Shown here: positions 1-14,100 of the stretch, piece by piece | Position numbering within the stretch: position 1 is the first letter of the stretch | Layout: each line of letters begins with the position of its first letter | DNA from: Branchiostoma floridae | Lineage: Eukaryota > Chordata > Leptocardii > Amphioxiformes > Branchiostomatidae | Direction of reading: 5' to 3' | Assembly (NCBI RefSeq): GCF_000003815.2 | Contig: NC_049995.1 | Location: 7,540,325 to 7,604,324 of the forward strand | DNA: 64,000 nucleotides | Notes under the pieces: model-generated | The model's input: the letters and a program-made list of their open reading frames with translations, nothing else | The model's database searches: none | What the model was told of the DNA's origin: nothing | Translations under genes and position numbers: made by a program

Positions 1-130
1 GCAAATGTTTACGCCCACCAGTACGGTCATCAGCTACATATAGCGACGAGAAGCAGAACTCCAGTCAGAAGCTCTGAGGAAGGTGTCTGATAGACACCGA
101 AACGTAAGGAAGTAAGTTTAATTTTGGTTG
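1..130 (+). repeat. retroelement 3' tail-like fragment
   Basis: Positions 75-115 can be read as a short basic peptide (EALRKVSDRHRNV), a composition I associate with the ends of retroelement ORFs or tails. Pieces with a related wording occur at about 8441-8512, 20318-20400 and 43505-43575. It lies in the WDR35 intron just before the first visible exon. No full element is present, so the family is not assigned. Confidence 0.3.
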
Positions 131-175
131 TGTACAAGAATTCTCATATATCCTGTTATGTTGTTGTTTTCCCAG

Positions 176-3100
176 CATCTGCGTACACTGAAGGTACCAG
201 GCAAGTCCATGCAGTCGGTGTCGTGGGAGGGGGGCAGTCTGCGCATCGCCCTGGCTGTCGACTCCTTCATCTACTTTGCTAACATCAGACCTGACTACAA
301 GGTAGGGGTCAAAACTCTCAACTTTGTTTCTAAAAGTGCAGCCTTTTTACAAGTAAGTAAGTTTTACTATATAAGATGCCTCTATTGGAAATTGCAGTGT
401 TGCCACTGAATTAAAAACCAATGTATAAACTGTCAAATATTAAAATCCTTTCAGATATTTGGCAAATATAGGTAGAATGACCTAGATATTTAAAACATGA
501 AGTCAGACAAAAACTGAAATATCATAAGTATTATATATCAAGCATATTTACAGAAAATCAAGCATATGTATATCATATTATGTCACAAAAGTTGCATCTT
601 ACAACAAAGATCTTTGAAACTACTGCCAGAGTTTCAAGCTAATTTTAGCATAATTGTTGTCGTAAGTGCTATAATGCAGGTTACCTGTGAGTTAGAGTCA
701 CTGTGATAAACTGTAACAGTTGCTTTTCTTTCCTGCCCCCCTCCCCCCTACAGTGGGGTTACTGCTCCAACACTGTGGTGTACTCCTTCACCAAGCCTGA
801 CAGGATGGAACACTGTGTGGTCTTCTGGGACACCAAGAACAACGAGGTATTGTGGAGTGAAACTCATTACCACTAAGTACAAGGCATCCTCACTAGATAC
901 AGTAGCTAATTGAACAATACTTACAGCTAGATGTACAAAGGTTAGGTTTAGTATAATATAACCAGCTGCTGCTAGGGCATGTTCTTGCAAAACTGATGTA
1001 TTATATTGTGAATTGTAATATATTGTAGGGTCATGGGACCGCGTGGCGCAGTGGTAGCATGTTCGGATCTGCACTGAGAGGTTGCGGGTTCGAATCCGTC
1101 TGTCGTGCCACCGATCTTGTGCCCTTGGAAAAGGCACTTTACACGACTTTCCACGCCCCGGAGAGGAGATAGGCGCCGCCAGGGGACTAAAATGCCTATT
1201 GATACAGCATAACATATTGTGCTGCCCCTACGGCTTATTAATCAACCTACGGCTGATTAAAAGGCTATGGGAAGAATGAATGAATGAATGTAGGGTCATG
1301 TGGCATAAGTGCTGGGTGTTTGGCCCAGAACACAGACGTCTTGGGTCCAGATCCCGTCATGCTACCGATCTCATGCCCTTAGGAAAGGCACTTTACACAA
1401 CTTTCCTCACTCCACTGTAAAAATGGGTTCTAGACTTCGGTTGGGGAGGTAAAAGGCAGTGGAAGTAGAGGGTAGGGTTTCGCCTTCCAATACCCTAGAC
1501 ACAGTGGATAACAGCCCACTTCACCTATGGCCTAATAAAGGCTATGGGACTTTCTGCCTACCTTTTTTTGTGATACATAGTTATAGGACAACCTAGTACT
1601 TTTTTTGTTATATATGGTATCTGTGTAATTAAAACAGTCAGATTATACCAGTATTTATTTATTCATATACTATACAGAGGTTCTCCATATACATATACAA
1701 TAGAGGGTATGGCGGAACAGGTGTCAGAAGACACCTTTTCAAAGCCGCCATACCGAAAATTTAATGCAAGTTCACCTTTATTCGCGTGGTAACCTATATC
1801 CGTTGTACCTAAAAACAGGATATTTAGGGACATGGCGTGGATGGACAGTGGTTTCAAATTTTTTTCTCATTATAATGCAGTTTGAGACCACCGTCCGTCA
1901 ACTTGATATTCTGAAATATCCTGGAGTTAAATACAACGGATAAAGGTACCCTGCGAATAAAGGTGAACTAGCGTTACATCGACCTAACTCTGATATCTCT
2001 TACCGCCGATATCCTCCAGCGCTTTGTAAAGTATGTGAAGAATCTGATGTCCATCACAGCGTGCGGAGACTTCTGCTGCCTGTCCACGCGAGCGGACGAC
2101 CAGAGCGGACAGTACGTGCTCGTGTTGTGTAACTCCATCGGCACTCCGCTGGACTCCAAGTACATCGACATAGGTGAGTGCGATTTAGTTACAGGGTTGG
2201 ACTGAAGTGTTTTAAAATTCACTTGTCCTGACGGGCAAGCACATAGAAAATTTGCTTGCCCAAACTAAGTTTATCAATTGTCCAGACATTTAACTGACAT
2301 TTGTATTTTCAATTCCATCAATGGAATTCTTTTACTGTTGGCTCTATTTTTCTGTGTTGCCAATGCTTGATGCTATGACTGTGAAAGATATCAAAATCTC
2401 TCTCATGGAAAAATCTTACTTGCCCAATCAGCACTTTCACCTGCCCTGTACAATTAGGCTAATGGACTTGTTCAAAGTTGGTCAAAAGTTAAAGTTCTTC
2501 CCACACCAGATTCTGCATAGGGCAGTGCCCATCTTTGTTTCAATATTAGTTCTTGAGCCACACAACTTTTTGCAATTACTACAGAAGGGGACTAGTTCAC
2601 TGCTAGTGGTCTGTGTATTCAGCTACCATCCTCTTCCCCAAATGCGATTGCTGAGCAGAAAAAACAATAAGTACCATTTTTTGGTATGACATGGTGTGGG
2701 ATCAAAATCACAACCTTTTGTTAGTTTTTAATGCAATGGGAACACTTCTACTAGCATACGTGATTAGATCAAAACTGGTCTAGTCAAGAGACTTGAATAT
2801 TTTCACTTTTATGAGCTGTCAGACAATCAGGGAATCAGCTCTACAGAAATTTGATACTATAATAGGCAATTCTCTAATTTCCACATAGATAAATGTAAGC
2901 CTGTTACTATCAACATATTTCCCTTCCAGAGCCCCTGTACGTGTCCATGACTGCGTCCCATATCATCGCTGCATCTAAAGAGGCGTTCTACACCTGGCAG
3001 TACACCAGCCCCAAGAAACTGGCCATGATGGACGTGGGACAGTACAGCTCACAGAGGAAGGACGGAAGAGAGAAGTCAGTCAAGTTTACAATAGTTTTAT

Positions 3101-6100
3101 TAGCTCATTGTTTTCAGTATGTGTTTTTGGGTGTGTCTGTATACTATTAGGTATTTGAATGCACTGCCAGTAGAGTGACAGGAAGTGGGTGGGAAGATGT
3201 CTACAAAAGTCAGACTTGCCAGAGTGGCAGGAAGTACAGATCAGAGTTGGTAAAGCTAAATGTAAGTCCAGGTCATGGGTCAATAGAAGATACTACTTAT
3301 TCATGGGGAGGTAATTGTTTTTGCTCTGAATGTGTTTCTGCAGTACTACTAGTTGTTATTTTCCACTTTTACCTTTGTGAGCTGCAATGTTTCAGTTTTT
3401 GCCTGAGATGCATTTCTGTCAAGCATGTGTCTGCCTTAACTGTATCTTATGATTTAGGAAGCACTATCTCAGAGTGCAATGCGCATACACATGACTACAG
3501 GGGATCAGCCTTGCTAATGAATTGTTTGAAATCCCCAAATTCCTGTTTTAGAACAAAGGACTTGAAAATGTTATTTTTGTCTTGTTTATTTAGTTGATGT
3601 TGCTTACTTCCAGGCTGTTCCATATAGATGACACCCCCTCTGGAGGTGGAGAAGGGCTGACAGACTTCACCAAGGCTCTACAGGTAAATGTCTGGTAGTG
3701 TATTTTTCCTTGGTCTTCTAAGTTATCTTTTCTTTTCTCTTTGCTTCTTCTGTCTTCTTTCCTCTCCTTTCTTCTCTTTCCTTCTCTTCTTTTGCCAGTT
3801 GCAGGAAGTGATGCCGTGACTGTTAATCTTTTTAAGCGAGTCTCTTTTATTGTTAACTTCCTGTCAAGATATTTATACATTGTGTTCATTGCCTTGTATA
3901 TCAGACACTTTCATATGTTTATGTTGTCCGTGTATCACAAGTCACTTTCATACCATTTGTTGAGATATGCCTTTAAGTTAGTTCATCATTGCTATCAGGC
4001 CCATGACTTGTATTATGCAATCAACAAGCCTACAATCCATCCTTTTGGCTGTGTTTTTCCCAGCTGTCAATCAGAGCCAATCAGGCTGAATGTGATTGGC
4101 TGTTAGCTTACCCATGAGCCTCAGCTAGGCATGGCACACTGCCAGAGCAGCATCTGATTGGTTGAGAGTTTGATAGCTGTAATACCACAAAAAGGATGGA
4201 CAATGTAGGTCGTTTTAATTTTAGCAGGACAGTTGCAGATTGCATAATACTTTACCAAGGAGCTTGGTAGCAAAGATGCCATGTTTAGCATGAAAATGTA
4301 CTAAACATTGCTTTTTTTTACATGTACATAAATTGTCATTGTTTGCATGTTCTTTATTGTTAAGTACTGTTCTGTATGTTTTGTGATTTTTGTTTATGTT
4401 TGTGTGTTGTACTGAATGTTCATGCTTACTTAAAACCCCTTTAGGAGGGGCAAAAGCTACAGGTGAGAATGTTATAAACCGTCCGCACCTGCACACCTGT
4501 CTGTAACAATGGCCTCACCTGCTTACAAGTTTGCAAATAGCATAAAAACAATAAACCAGTAAACGCAAACAGCATAAATTTAGATTCTGAATTAAGTGTT
4601 TGTAGTAAACCTTCAGCTACAGCTGCTTTTTACAAAATGTTTAAATGAAGCAAAAAATACTTTTTGATCCGAATCATTAACCTAAAAGTCTTTTAAATCA
4701 ATCTTCAATCTAATATACTAGTAATATCTGACAAAATACGCTTTTTTGGCTAAATTGCTTATATTGGTGTTATCATTTGTAGTGGTCTAATTCTTGAACA
4801 ATTGTAACCGTTTAGGGAAAGGATGTGATTTCTCAAACATCAATCTCTTCAGTTGAAGGAACAATCATTTTCTGATAGACAGTTTCCTGTGCACTTGTGA
4901 ACATGATCAGAGCTACATGTGATTCTTCTCTACTATTAGTACCAGTAGTAGTATTATATTTATGGTATAGTTGTAAGTGTGTTTGTCTTTCTACAGCCCA
5001 CCAGAGATCTCATCTGCTGTATCACTGCATCAGAGAAACTTCTTGTTGTGGTGAGTTTTACAATTTGATTACAACAACTGTTAACAATGGTCAAGAAGAG
5101 GGCACCTTAGTATATACTCAATGGCACAAGGCCCTTACAAGCAACAGTTGTAAACCTGTTCTACTGATCGCCTCCACATAAGAACCACCTGGCCAATGTG
5201 ACCACTTTTGATGGCCCCGATATTGTTTTTCCCATTAACACAAGGATCTAGAACCCTGTCTATAGTGACCACCTGTCATAACGGACCAGAGACTTGTCTT
5301 CCTGAGTGTGATTTTGATTGACTGTGAATCTTGTTAATACAAATGCTGATATCTTGTTGCATGTTTTCTTCCCTCCCCAGGCGCGTGAGTCGGGAACTCT
5401 GCATCGCTACACCATGCCTAACTTCGCTCTGGTACACAAACACGTGCTTAACTGTCGTCCTCACCAACTGGCGCTCAACTGTAACTCCTCGTAAGTTTGA
5501 ATAAAACTACCACCATTGTTTTGTTAAATTGGCTTTATGTTAAAGTTTTCCTTTAGTTAGTTGACATTATCAAAAATTAAAGCATACTACGACCGTCACA
5601 TTAGGTTAAGTCTTTCTCATTAAGTATTAGCTTCAGCCAGCCTAAACAAAGAAGACTTAGTCACAACAGCCATTTGTAACTGTAGACTTTTGATATTTCA
5701 GATATTAGAACAATTATAGAATACAAATTTATAAATTTTTGAGAGAATACAAACATGAATTTTAGATATTGCAAAATTTATTCATTATAGTATATTGTAG
5801 TCTAATAACATTGATATAAATTTCAGATAGATACAATAGAATTTAAAAGTATGCTGTCATTTCATTTGTAATATGTATTATATTGTATCAAATGTTGATT
5901 CTTTGATTAAATCATTTTCATAATATAAAAAGCTATGTACATGTACAACCTATAATGTCCTCTGTTAACCTTGACTGTTGTCGGTTTTCACAGGAGACTG
6001 GCCATAGTGGACATAGCCGGCGTGCTGACCTTTTTTGACCTTGACACGCGGGTGACAGACAGCACAGGGCAGGAAATCCTTGGGGAACATCTTAAGTTCG

Positions 6101-8127
6101 AGCGGAAGGACGTCTGGGACATGAAGTGGGCTGAGGTGAGAAAAAATGCCCTTGAGAAATTTGGTCTGCTCAACTGCGCCACCTAGNNNNNNNNNNNNNN
6201 NNNNNNNNNNNNNNNNNNNNNNNNNNNNNNNNNNNNNNNNNNNNNNNNNNNNNNNNNNNNNNNNNNNNNNNNNNNNNNNNNNNNNNNNNNNNNNNNNNNN
6301 NNNNNNNNNNNNNNNNNNNNNNNNNNNNNNNNNNNNNNNNNNNNNNNNNNNNNNNNNNNNNNNNNNNNNNNNNNNNNNNNNNNNNNNNNNNNNNNNNNNN
6401 NNNNNNNNNNNNNNNNNNNNNNNNNNNNNNNNNNNNNNNNNNNNNNNNNNNNNNNNNNNNNNNNNNNNNNNNNNNNNNNNNNNNNNNNNNNNNNNNNNNN
6501 NNNNNNNNNNNNNNNNNNNNNNNNNNNNNNNNNNNNNNNNNNNNNNNNNNNNNNNNNNNNNNNNNNNNNNNNNNNNNNNNNNNNNNNNNNNNNNNNNNNN
6601 NNNNNNNNNNNNNNNNNNNNNNNNNNNNNNNNNNNNNNNNNNNNNNNNNNNNNNNNNNNNNNNNNNNNNNNNNNNNNNNNNNNNNNNNNNNNNNNNNNNN
6701 NNNNCACCTACGTTATACGTCAGGTCTGATTCAATATAATTCAATGTTTTTGGTCATTTTTCCAGATGAACCAAAGATTGAATCTACCCTTAAAGATATT
6801 ACACTGCACAGCGATATTTACAGCGTATGAATATAACGACTTTGTTATGTCGCAAGAAGGTATTTAAATTGTTAGTGCACTTCTCACTTCAAAACCTGTA
6901 AACTTGGTCTATTTATTTCAATAACCCATTAACTTGATCCATTAACTTGTTGTTAACCAGGATAACCCAGAGCTGTTTGCGATGATGGAGAAGACCAGGA
7001 TGTACATATTCCGTAACCTTGAACTCGAGAAGTCCAATAATCCATTAACTCGATCCATTAACTTTTTGTTAACCAGGATAACCCTGAGCTGTTTGCGATG
7101 ATAGAGAAGACCAGGATGTACATATTCCGTAACCTCGACCCTTAGTAGTCCAGGTCAATAACCCATTAACTCGATCCATTAACTTGTTGTTAACCAGGAT
7201 AACCCTGAGCTGTTCGCGATGATGGAGAAGACCAGGATTTACATATTCCGTAACCTTGAACTCGAGAAGTCCAATTCAATAACCCATTAACTCGATCCAT
7301 TAACTTGTTGTTAACCAGGATAACCCTGAGCTGTTTGCGATGATAGAGAAGACCAGGATGTACATATTCCGTAACCTTGACCCTGAGTAGTCCAGGTCAA
7401 TAACCCATCATTAACTCGATCCATTAACTTGTTGTTAACCAGGATAACCCAGAGCTGTTTGCGATGATGGAGAAGACCAGGATTTACATATTCCGTAACC
7501 TTGAACTCGAGAAGTCCAATTCAATAACCCATTAACTCGATCCATTAACTTGTTGTTAACCAGGATAACCCTGAGCTGTTTGCGATGATAGAGAAGACCA
7601 GGATGTACATATTCCGTAACCTTGACCCTGAGTAGTCCAGGTCAATAACCCATCATTAACTCGATCCATTAACTTGTTGTTAACCAGGATAACCCTGAGC
7701 TGTTCGCGATGATGGAGAAGACCAGGATGTACATATTCCATAACCTTGAACTCGAGTAGTCCAATTCAATAACCCATTAACTCGATCCATTAACTTGTTG
7801 TTAACCAGGATAACCCGGAGCTGTTTGCGATGATGGAGAAGACCAGGATGTACATATTCCGTAACCTTGAACTCGAGTAGTCCAGTTCAATAACCCATTA
7901 ACTCGATCCATTAACTTGTTGTTAACCAGGATAACCCGGAGCTGTTTGCGATGATGGAGAAGACCAGGATGTACATATTCCGTAACCTTGACCCTGAGGA
8001 GCCCATCCTGAGCTCGGGTTACATCTGTCACTTCGCCGACCTTGAGATCCGCTCTGTCCTGCTGGATGAGATCATGAAGGAACCAGAACTTCCAAATAAG
8101 GAATACATCATTGATATGGAGATCAAG
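176..8127 (+). CDS. WDR35: WDR35 exons 1-9 of the window: WD40/beta-propeller part
   Basis: Nine exons encode about 364 residues of the second propeller region. The reading frame is phase 0 at 301/754 and 846/2020, then passes through split codons at 2173/2930 (GAG), 3074/3614 (AAG) and 5490/5994 (TCG). Exon 7930-8127 encodes [20 protein letters not shown] and the block ending in MEIK. The exon 5994-6135 donor lies only 51 bases before the assembly gap, and the next true exon follows a tandem array of copies of its own beginning, so this join is the least certain part of the model although the protein reads through it as expected. Confidence 0.88.
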
Positions 8128-11100
8128 GTAGGGATGTTAACCATTGAAGTGTTAATTTAAAAGAGCATTCCACTCCAAACGCGGGTATTATAATTCCTCA
8201 GAGAATAAATAGTTATGCTTAAATCAAGTTTGTTTGGTAAGATTAACCATAAGTTGAAGCCTAAACGCAGGGTTGTAGCGAACGAGTTCTTGAATTTCCG
8301 AGGAACATTCCATTGTGGGGGTACTTGGATTTAGAAAAGGAAATGTCGTGGATGGATCCTGATAAATTCTATGGAAAATAGAGATTTTTTTTATGATAGA
8401 ATCAGGCTAGTAAAAACTCTCCAACGAGGTCTCTTAAGTGTCACTGACAAAAGATAGTGGATTCTGCCTGAAATGTCTGACCGTTTCCAAAATCATATCC
8501 AATTCCTTGACTAACTTCCTTTTAGCATATCTTATTACCTGAATGTCTAACCTTCATCGAAGTATTCGATAATAGAATTTGCATGCACTTCTTTCTCTCC
8601 CTCCCCAGTCCCTACGAGACAGTCGTGACCTTCTGGAGAAGGTCGGCATTGCGGACGCATCACAGTTCATCGAGGACAACCCCCATCCCAGGCTCTGGTA
8701 TGGATCATTGAGTTGATATAGTATAGAATCTTAGTAAAGTCCCACTCACAGTGATAGAGCTTCAGTCATCAGTCTGAAAATGTGCAAAAGTTACAAATAT
8801 TACACTAACAGCAAGTTCTGTAACATACAGCTGGCTCTTACCTCAGAAAACCATTGGTAAGGGAAAAGAAAGGATGATTTAACATTCAAGATTTTGATAA
8901 TTTTGAACCATGATAGGGAGACGACAACAAGCAACCCGTCTTACTCAGGGAATACTGACCCACCAATTTTAACATGACATGTAATGCTAGTTCACCTTTA
9001 TTCGTAGGGTAACCTTTATCCGTTGTACTCAATACCAGGGTATTTCGGGATATCAAGTCGACTGACGGTGGTCTCAAACTACAATATGTTGAACAAAAAA
9101 GCAATTTGAAACCACCGTCTATCTACGTGATACCCCTAAATATCCTGCTTTTTAGGTACAACGGAATTAGGTTACCCCGCGAATAAAGGTAAACTGGCGT
9201 TACAGTATAATGTAAATCTTACATAATATCATCATGATATTTCATTTTTAGACTCTTGTATTTTTCCAGGCGGTTACTTGCGGAGGCGGCCCTGGAGAAG
9301 TTGGACCTACCCACGGCTGAACAGGCCTTCGTGCGGTGTAAGGACTACCAGGGCATCGAGTTTGTGAAAAAACTGGGCAACTTACAGGTAAGGGAAACTC
9401 TCAGTCTCAGCGCAATGTCCAACATAATCTTTTGAGAAAGTTAGTCCATGGGCCAGGTCCCCCAAAATGGCCATTTGGTACCAAACAAAGGGACAAAGGG
9501 TGACTTACTTTTTTGAAAAGGTTGATTCCTCTACTTTATTATTTTGCATGATAACCATGCCAGATGCCCAGCTTTATAGGAATTATCGCTTGATTTTATG
9601 ACGTCACTCAAAACTATAGAACTACCAAAAATCGTTTATTACAAGTCATCAAAAGTGGTTTTAATAACCCCCAACCACATTTGATGAGTATTTCTCTTTA
9701 CTTAGATCATACAAATACATGTTGAATATATTTGGAACCGTTTTGAAATAAATTTAGACAAATCTCTACAATGGTTGCCATGGCAACGGTGAAAAATAAC
9801 ATTTCCTTACAGGAAAGTTGCTAAGCAAGCCATGGTTGGATGTTTTTAAAGTTTAGCCATTATCAACATAATCAAGGCATGAACAATGACACCGAACGAT
9901 TCATAACTAATGTAAGGGCTCTTAGAAAACATTTTAGTTAGGTAAAAAATAAATAGAACTTTTAGTATTTTAATCCATACTACAGTATGTATTGAAATAC
10001 ATGTAATATTGTTTTTTTGGCGTGTTTCTCCTGCCAAATCTCTAAATGGATTCAACCTTTTCATCTTTGGGCCAAATGAGTTGAAATTTGGCATGGAGGT
10101 AGATATAGCAAATACCCCCAGACATTTTTCTCTCTTTTCTGATAGTGACCTTAAAAATTGTTTCATTTAGGGTTTTTAGTCATTTTTGGCAAAAAATATA
10201 TATTGTGGGCCCCTGTACCCTGGTATTACATCCTAATGACCTGACATTTGATACAGAGGTGCATTGAACATATGCCCACAGGGCACTATCAACAATAGTT
10301 GCTAAAATTACTTCAAAAATGAGTTATTTTGGGATTTTAGGCCATTTTTGACTAAAAATATATATTTTTGGCTCCTGTGCCATTGTATTGAAACCAAATG
10401 ACCTGAAATTCGGTTTGAAGGTGTGTAGGCTAATTGTGCCCACATTATTTCATTTCTATTTTCGGAATACGTTTCTTCAAATTGTTGAGTTTTGGGATTT
10501 TTTTTTGCTATTTTCAAACTAAAAACATATAGTTTTGGCTATTGAAACCAAATGACCTGAAATTCAGTATTAGGGTGCGGGTGGACTTTCTAGTTTAGTT
10601 AATAAATCATGATCAGGTGATATACGCCATTCTATCGGCCATTTGGATCTGTCATCTTGCATTTTTAACGTTTAATTTCTTACAAGTACTAAGTGCCTAA
10701 ATGTTCTTAATTTGACTATTACTTGTGATAGGCCTCTAAACAATTTTTGTAGGCATTTTGAAATAGGCAGATTTTTTATGACGGTTGCCATGGAAATGGT
10801 GCTAAAATACTCGACCAATGACAGTGAGCGATTCATAAAATAAATAAACAGTGGTAGGGTTTTTAGCGGTTAGTTTAGCTCCTTGGCTAGATGCGTAAGA
10901 AATAAGTAGACATTTTTAGCAAAGAAGTCAGGAGACAGAAATCAGGTCGCTATTTTGGCATCTTGCCACTGTACATGTCATCTTGCATTTTCCAATGCAA
11001 ACGTTTATCGAAGTCTTGTGCCATCATTATGTTAAAAGTCCTCAAAATGACTTTCAGTGTGTTTCTGTGAACGTTGTAAGTCTGACTCAGTTACATATGG

Positions 11101-14100
11101 ATGATATGGAGCATAATCCTAGGTAATCTTATCTTCTTTCTGTATTACAACAACAAGACTTAAATGCCTCCTGGCATATTCACAACAACAAGGCAATTCA
11201 CAGCAACGATTCAGCAGGACGGATGATCATAAAAATTGGAATCATTGTAAGGGACATATCAAATGCTGATTCAATGCTAAAATCTTAGGAATACTATTTG
11301 ATAAAAATCTGAGTTTCAAAGTGGTATACAGTAGAGGCCAGTTAATTGCGCGTCGGATAAACGCACACTTCGGTCAATTGCACGGAATCCTAAAATCCCA
11401 AACCAGCTTCCATTCACTCCATTGTTAGTGACTTCGCTTATCTGCACGATGAAAAGTCACCAATAATGCACAAAAATTTGTCAAACATCGCCGACAAATG
11501 GACTGAAAATGCGTGCTTACAATTGGCATACGCGGTACAAATAGGCCCATAATTGCCCGTATAGAGGCGCAATACCGACAACATGTATGAAATTGTTATT
11601 AGAAGCAAAAGAAAATGATATTGTGAGAGGTTGTAGGCGGGTCCTGTGCGTGTCGGTGCCATAAAGAGACGCACGCCAAAAACTTGCTGCACACGTGACA
11701 AACTCAATAAAATTTGTTCTCTACCAGTCCATTGTCTATTAGCTGTACATGTATTTGAGATTGCGGGGACATTTGCGTGAAGGAGAAAATATTTGCAGTG
11801 GTTCAAAGTTACCGGCAGTCAGTCGGAACTGGCACACTGCGACTCGGGTCCTATAGACGGTAATAGCAGTCACTTTTGGCGGTGCGGTACTTTCGTGATC
11901 AGCAACGGTACATGTCAGTCAGTGTGTACTGTCTCTTTGTCATGAACTTATCGTATCCGAAACGGATTTTTTCGGAGCCTCCCTGTTGACATGTTAGCTG
12001 AAGGTGCAGCCATTGTGGGGAGATATACTATCTTGGATAACGTGAGTTTCATTACGCACTAAAACATTATTATAATATATATAATCTTTTATTGCAAATT
12101 CCTGCCCATGGGGCTAATTGCAAGTGAACAAAATCAAATACAGGGAGTGATTATATCCAGTCCATCCGCTAGCTCTCTGCCTGGTCTCTCCATGTAGACA
12201 CACCAAAATGGACATGGTACATAAAATTACTACAACTATTCTACACAAGATAATGCAAATCCTATGCTTCAAAAATGATCCAACCACGTAACATGCATTG
12301 GCATAATACCGGTCATAAGACTTATACCGGCCGATAAAAAATAATGGAATTTAAAGAGATCTACACAATGTCATGCAACAATAGTTATTTCTGAGGTATG
12401 CACACTTCAGACATCTAGGTGTCCAATACATCTTTTACATAGCATCGATTACAATGTGCGTATGGTACAAACTTGGCTAACTGCGCTGGATTCTAAGAAG
12501 CCAACTCTGGTCAGAGCTTTATTTGCTGACATGTCAAAAGCCTTCGATCGAGTCGATCATGCCATACTGCTACAGCGTGTGATCGATATCCAGGCTAGTC
12601 CAAGCATGGTGTCTTGGATCCACAGCTACCTCAGCGGTCGGCGTCAGAGGGTAGTAGTCAATGGCGTGGCCAGTACCTGGAAGGAGCCGACATCTGGTGT
12701 CCCACAAGGTGGTGTGCTGTCCCCATAACTTTTCCTGCTCTTTATGAGCTCAAGGACAGCAGTACATCCTGACGCTATGAATGTGGGCTATGCGGACGAT
12801 GTCGGAATGTCCAGAACTCTGTCAGTACCTCAAGCCATCGAAGACAAATCACTTGAGGAAGAGACATCTCATCTCGACTCGTGGGCTGACACTAACAACA
12901 TGTTGCTAAACGGGAAGAAGAACCAACTGCTACAAATCTGTGTCTGCAGATCCGTTCCCAGCCCACCAAGGTTAACCCTTGGCGGTGTGTGCGTTCCGTG
13001 GGTCGCGTCCGCAAAAGGTCTGGGCTTCATCTTGGACAAAAATCTCACCCTGCAAGAACAAGTAACCTCAATGGTTACTAAAGCCTCCCGTAGACTGCAC
13101 TTCTTGAGACTAATTGCAAAGCAAGGGACCAGTGTCGCCGACCTAGTGACTATCTACGTGTCCCTCTTGCGCCCAGTCCTCGAGTACGGTAATGTCCTCC
13201 TTGTAGGCTGTAGCAAGGAACAGGAACGCGCAATGCAGAGAGCGGGCTCTACGGATCATGAGCCGAGCGGGCAGGCGCGATGTGCCCGACCTACCCACCC
13301 TCCAGTCGCGACGCGAGGATGCAGCTGTCAAACTTTTCACACAAATGTTGGATGTTGACCATCCCCTACACGATCATGGTTACACCTTCCAGATCAACTG
13401 CCACGGGACGATCACTGAGAAACAAAAACACTTTCTCCATCCCCCCCCCCCTCCTAGAACTAAAAGACTTCAGAACTCTTTCCTGCACACAGCCATCAAA
13501 CTGTACAACAAGACTGTAGACACGTAGGTAGTAACAATGGCTACTTAACGTCGGAGATGTTGTTTACTACTTTAGTATATTGTTTCTTATTGTATATATG
13601 CGGTTTTTTATGTTGTAAATTTCAACGCTATTCAGGCTGCTACTATGTCTGCTATGTTGAAGTCAATAAAGGATGATGAAATGCATTCGAAGACGACAAG
13701 GCGAAAAGTTTTCAGTATCTTTTTCGGGACAGGCAGCTCGTCGTGGGACGAACACACCGTCACATTCATTGCCAGATTTGTAGATCATATAATTACACAT
13801 GCTCATGGCACAAGACGAACATGATTCAACAACAATCTTGAATTTTTGTTGGTGACCTACAAATCATGTAAAAGTGTGAAGAACCGTTGCATAATAGCCC
13901 GGATCTACGACTGAATGGGCAAAATTGAACGTATACGCAACCATTTTCCCGCCATTTTTATATCTACGCAAGCAGTGAGTGTTACGTCATAGCGGTTGTG
14001 ACGGACAGAAGTTAAATGAAAATTCTTGACAGTATACGTCCGTTTTCTCATGACATTTCAGCATGCTCATGCAGGTTTATGTTTTATGTATTTACTAATA

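Noticed and set aside
1036-1110. Possible functional tRNA gene
   Set aside because: A and B boxes are present, but the sequence continues into a SINE body with a tail and target duplication, and the cloverleaf stems do not close convincingly.
5965-6744. Long frames on both strands over 5965-6744
   Set aside because: They are open only because they run through the run of Ns.
7556-8031. Minus-strand frames across the tandem array
   Set aside because: They are the antisense of repeated copies of a WDR35 exon, and repeat only because the DNA does.
12456-13527. Host gene encoding a reverse transcriptase
   Set aside because: An in-frame stop and a frameshift break the frame, and the rest matches a 5'-truncated non-LTR retrotransposon.
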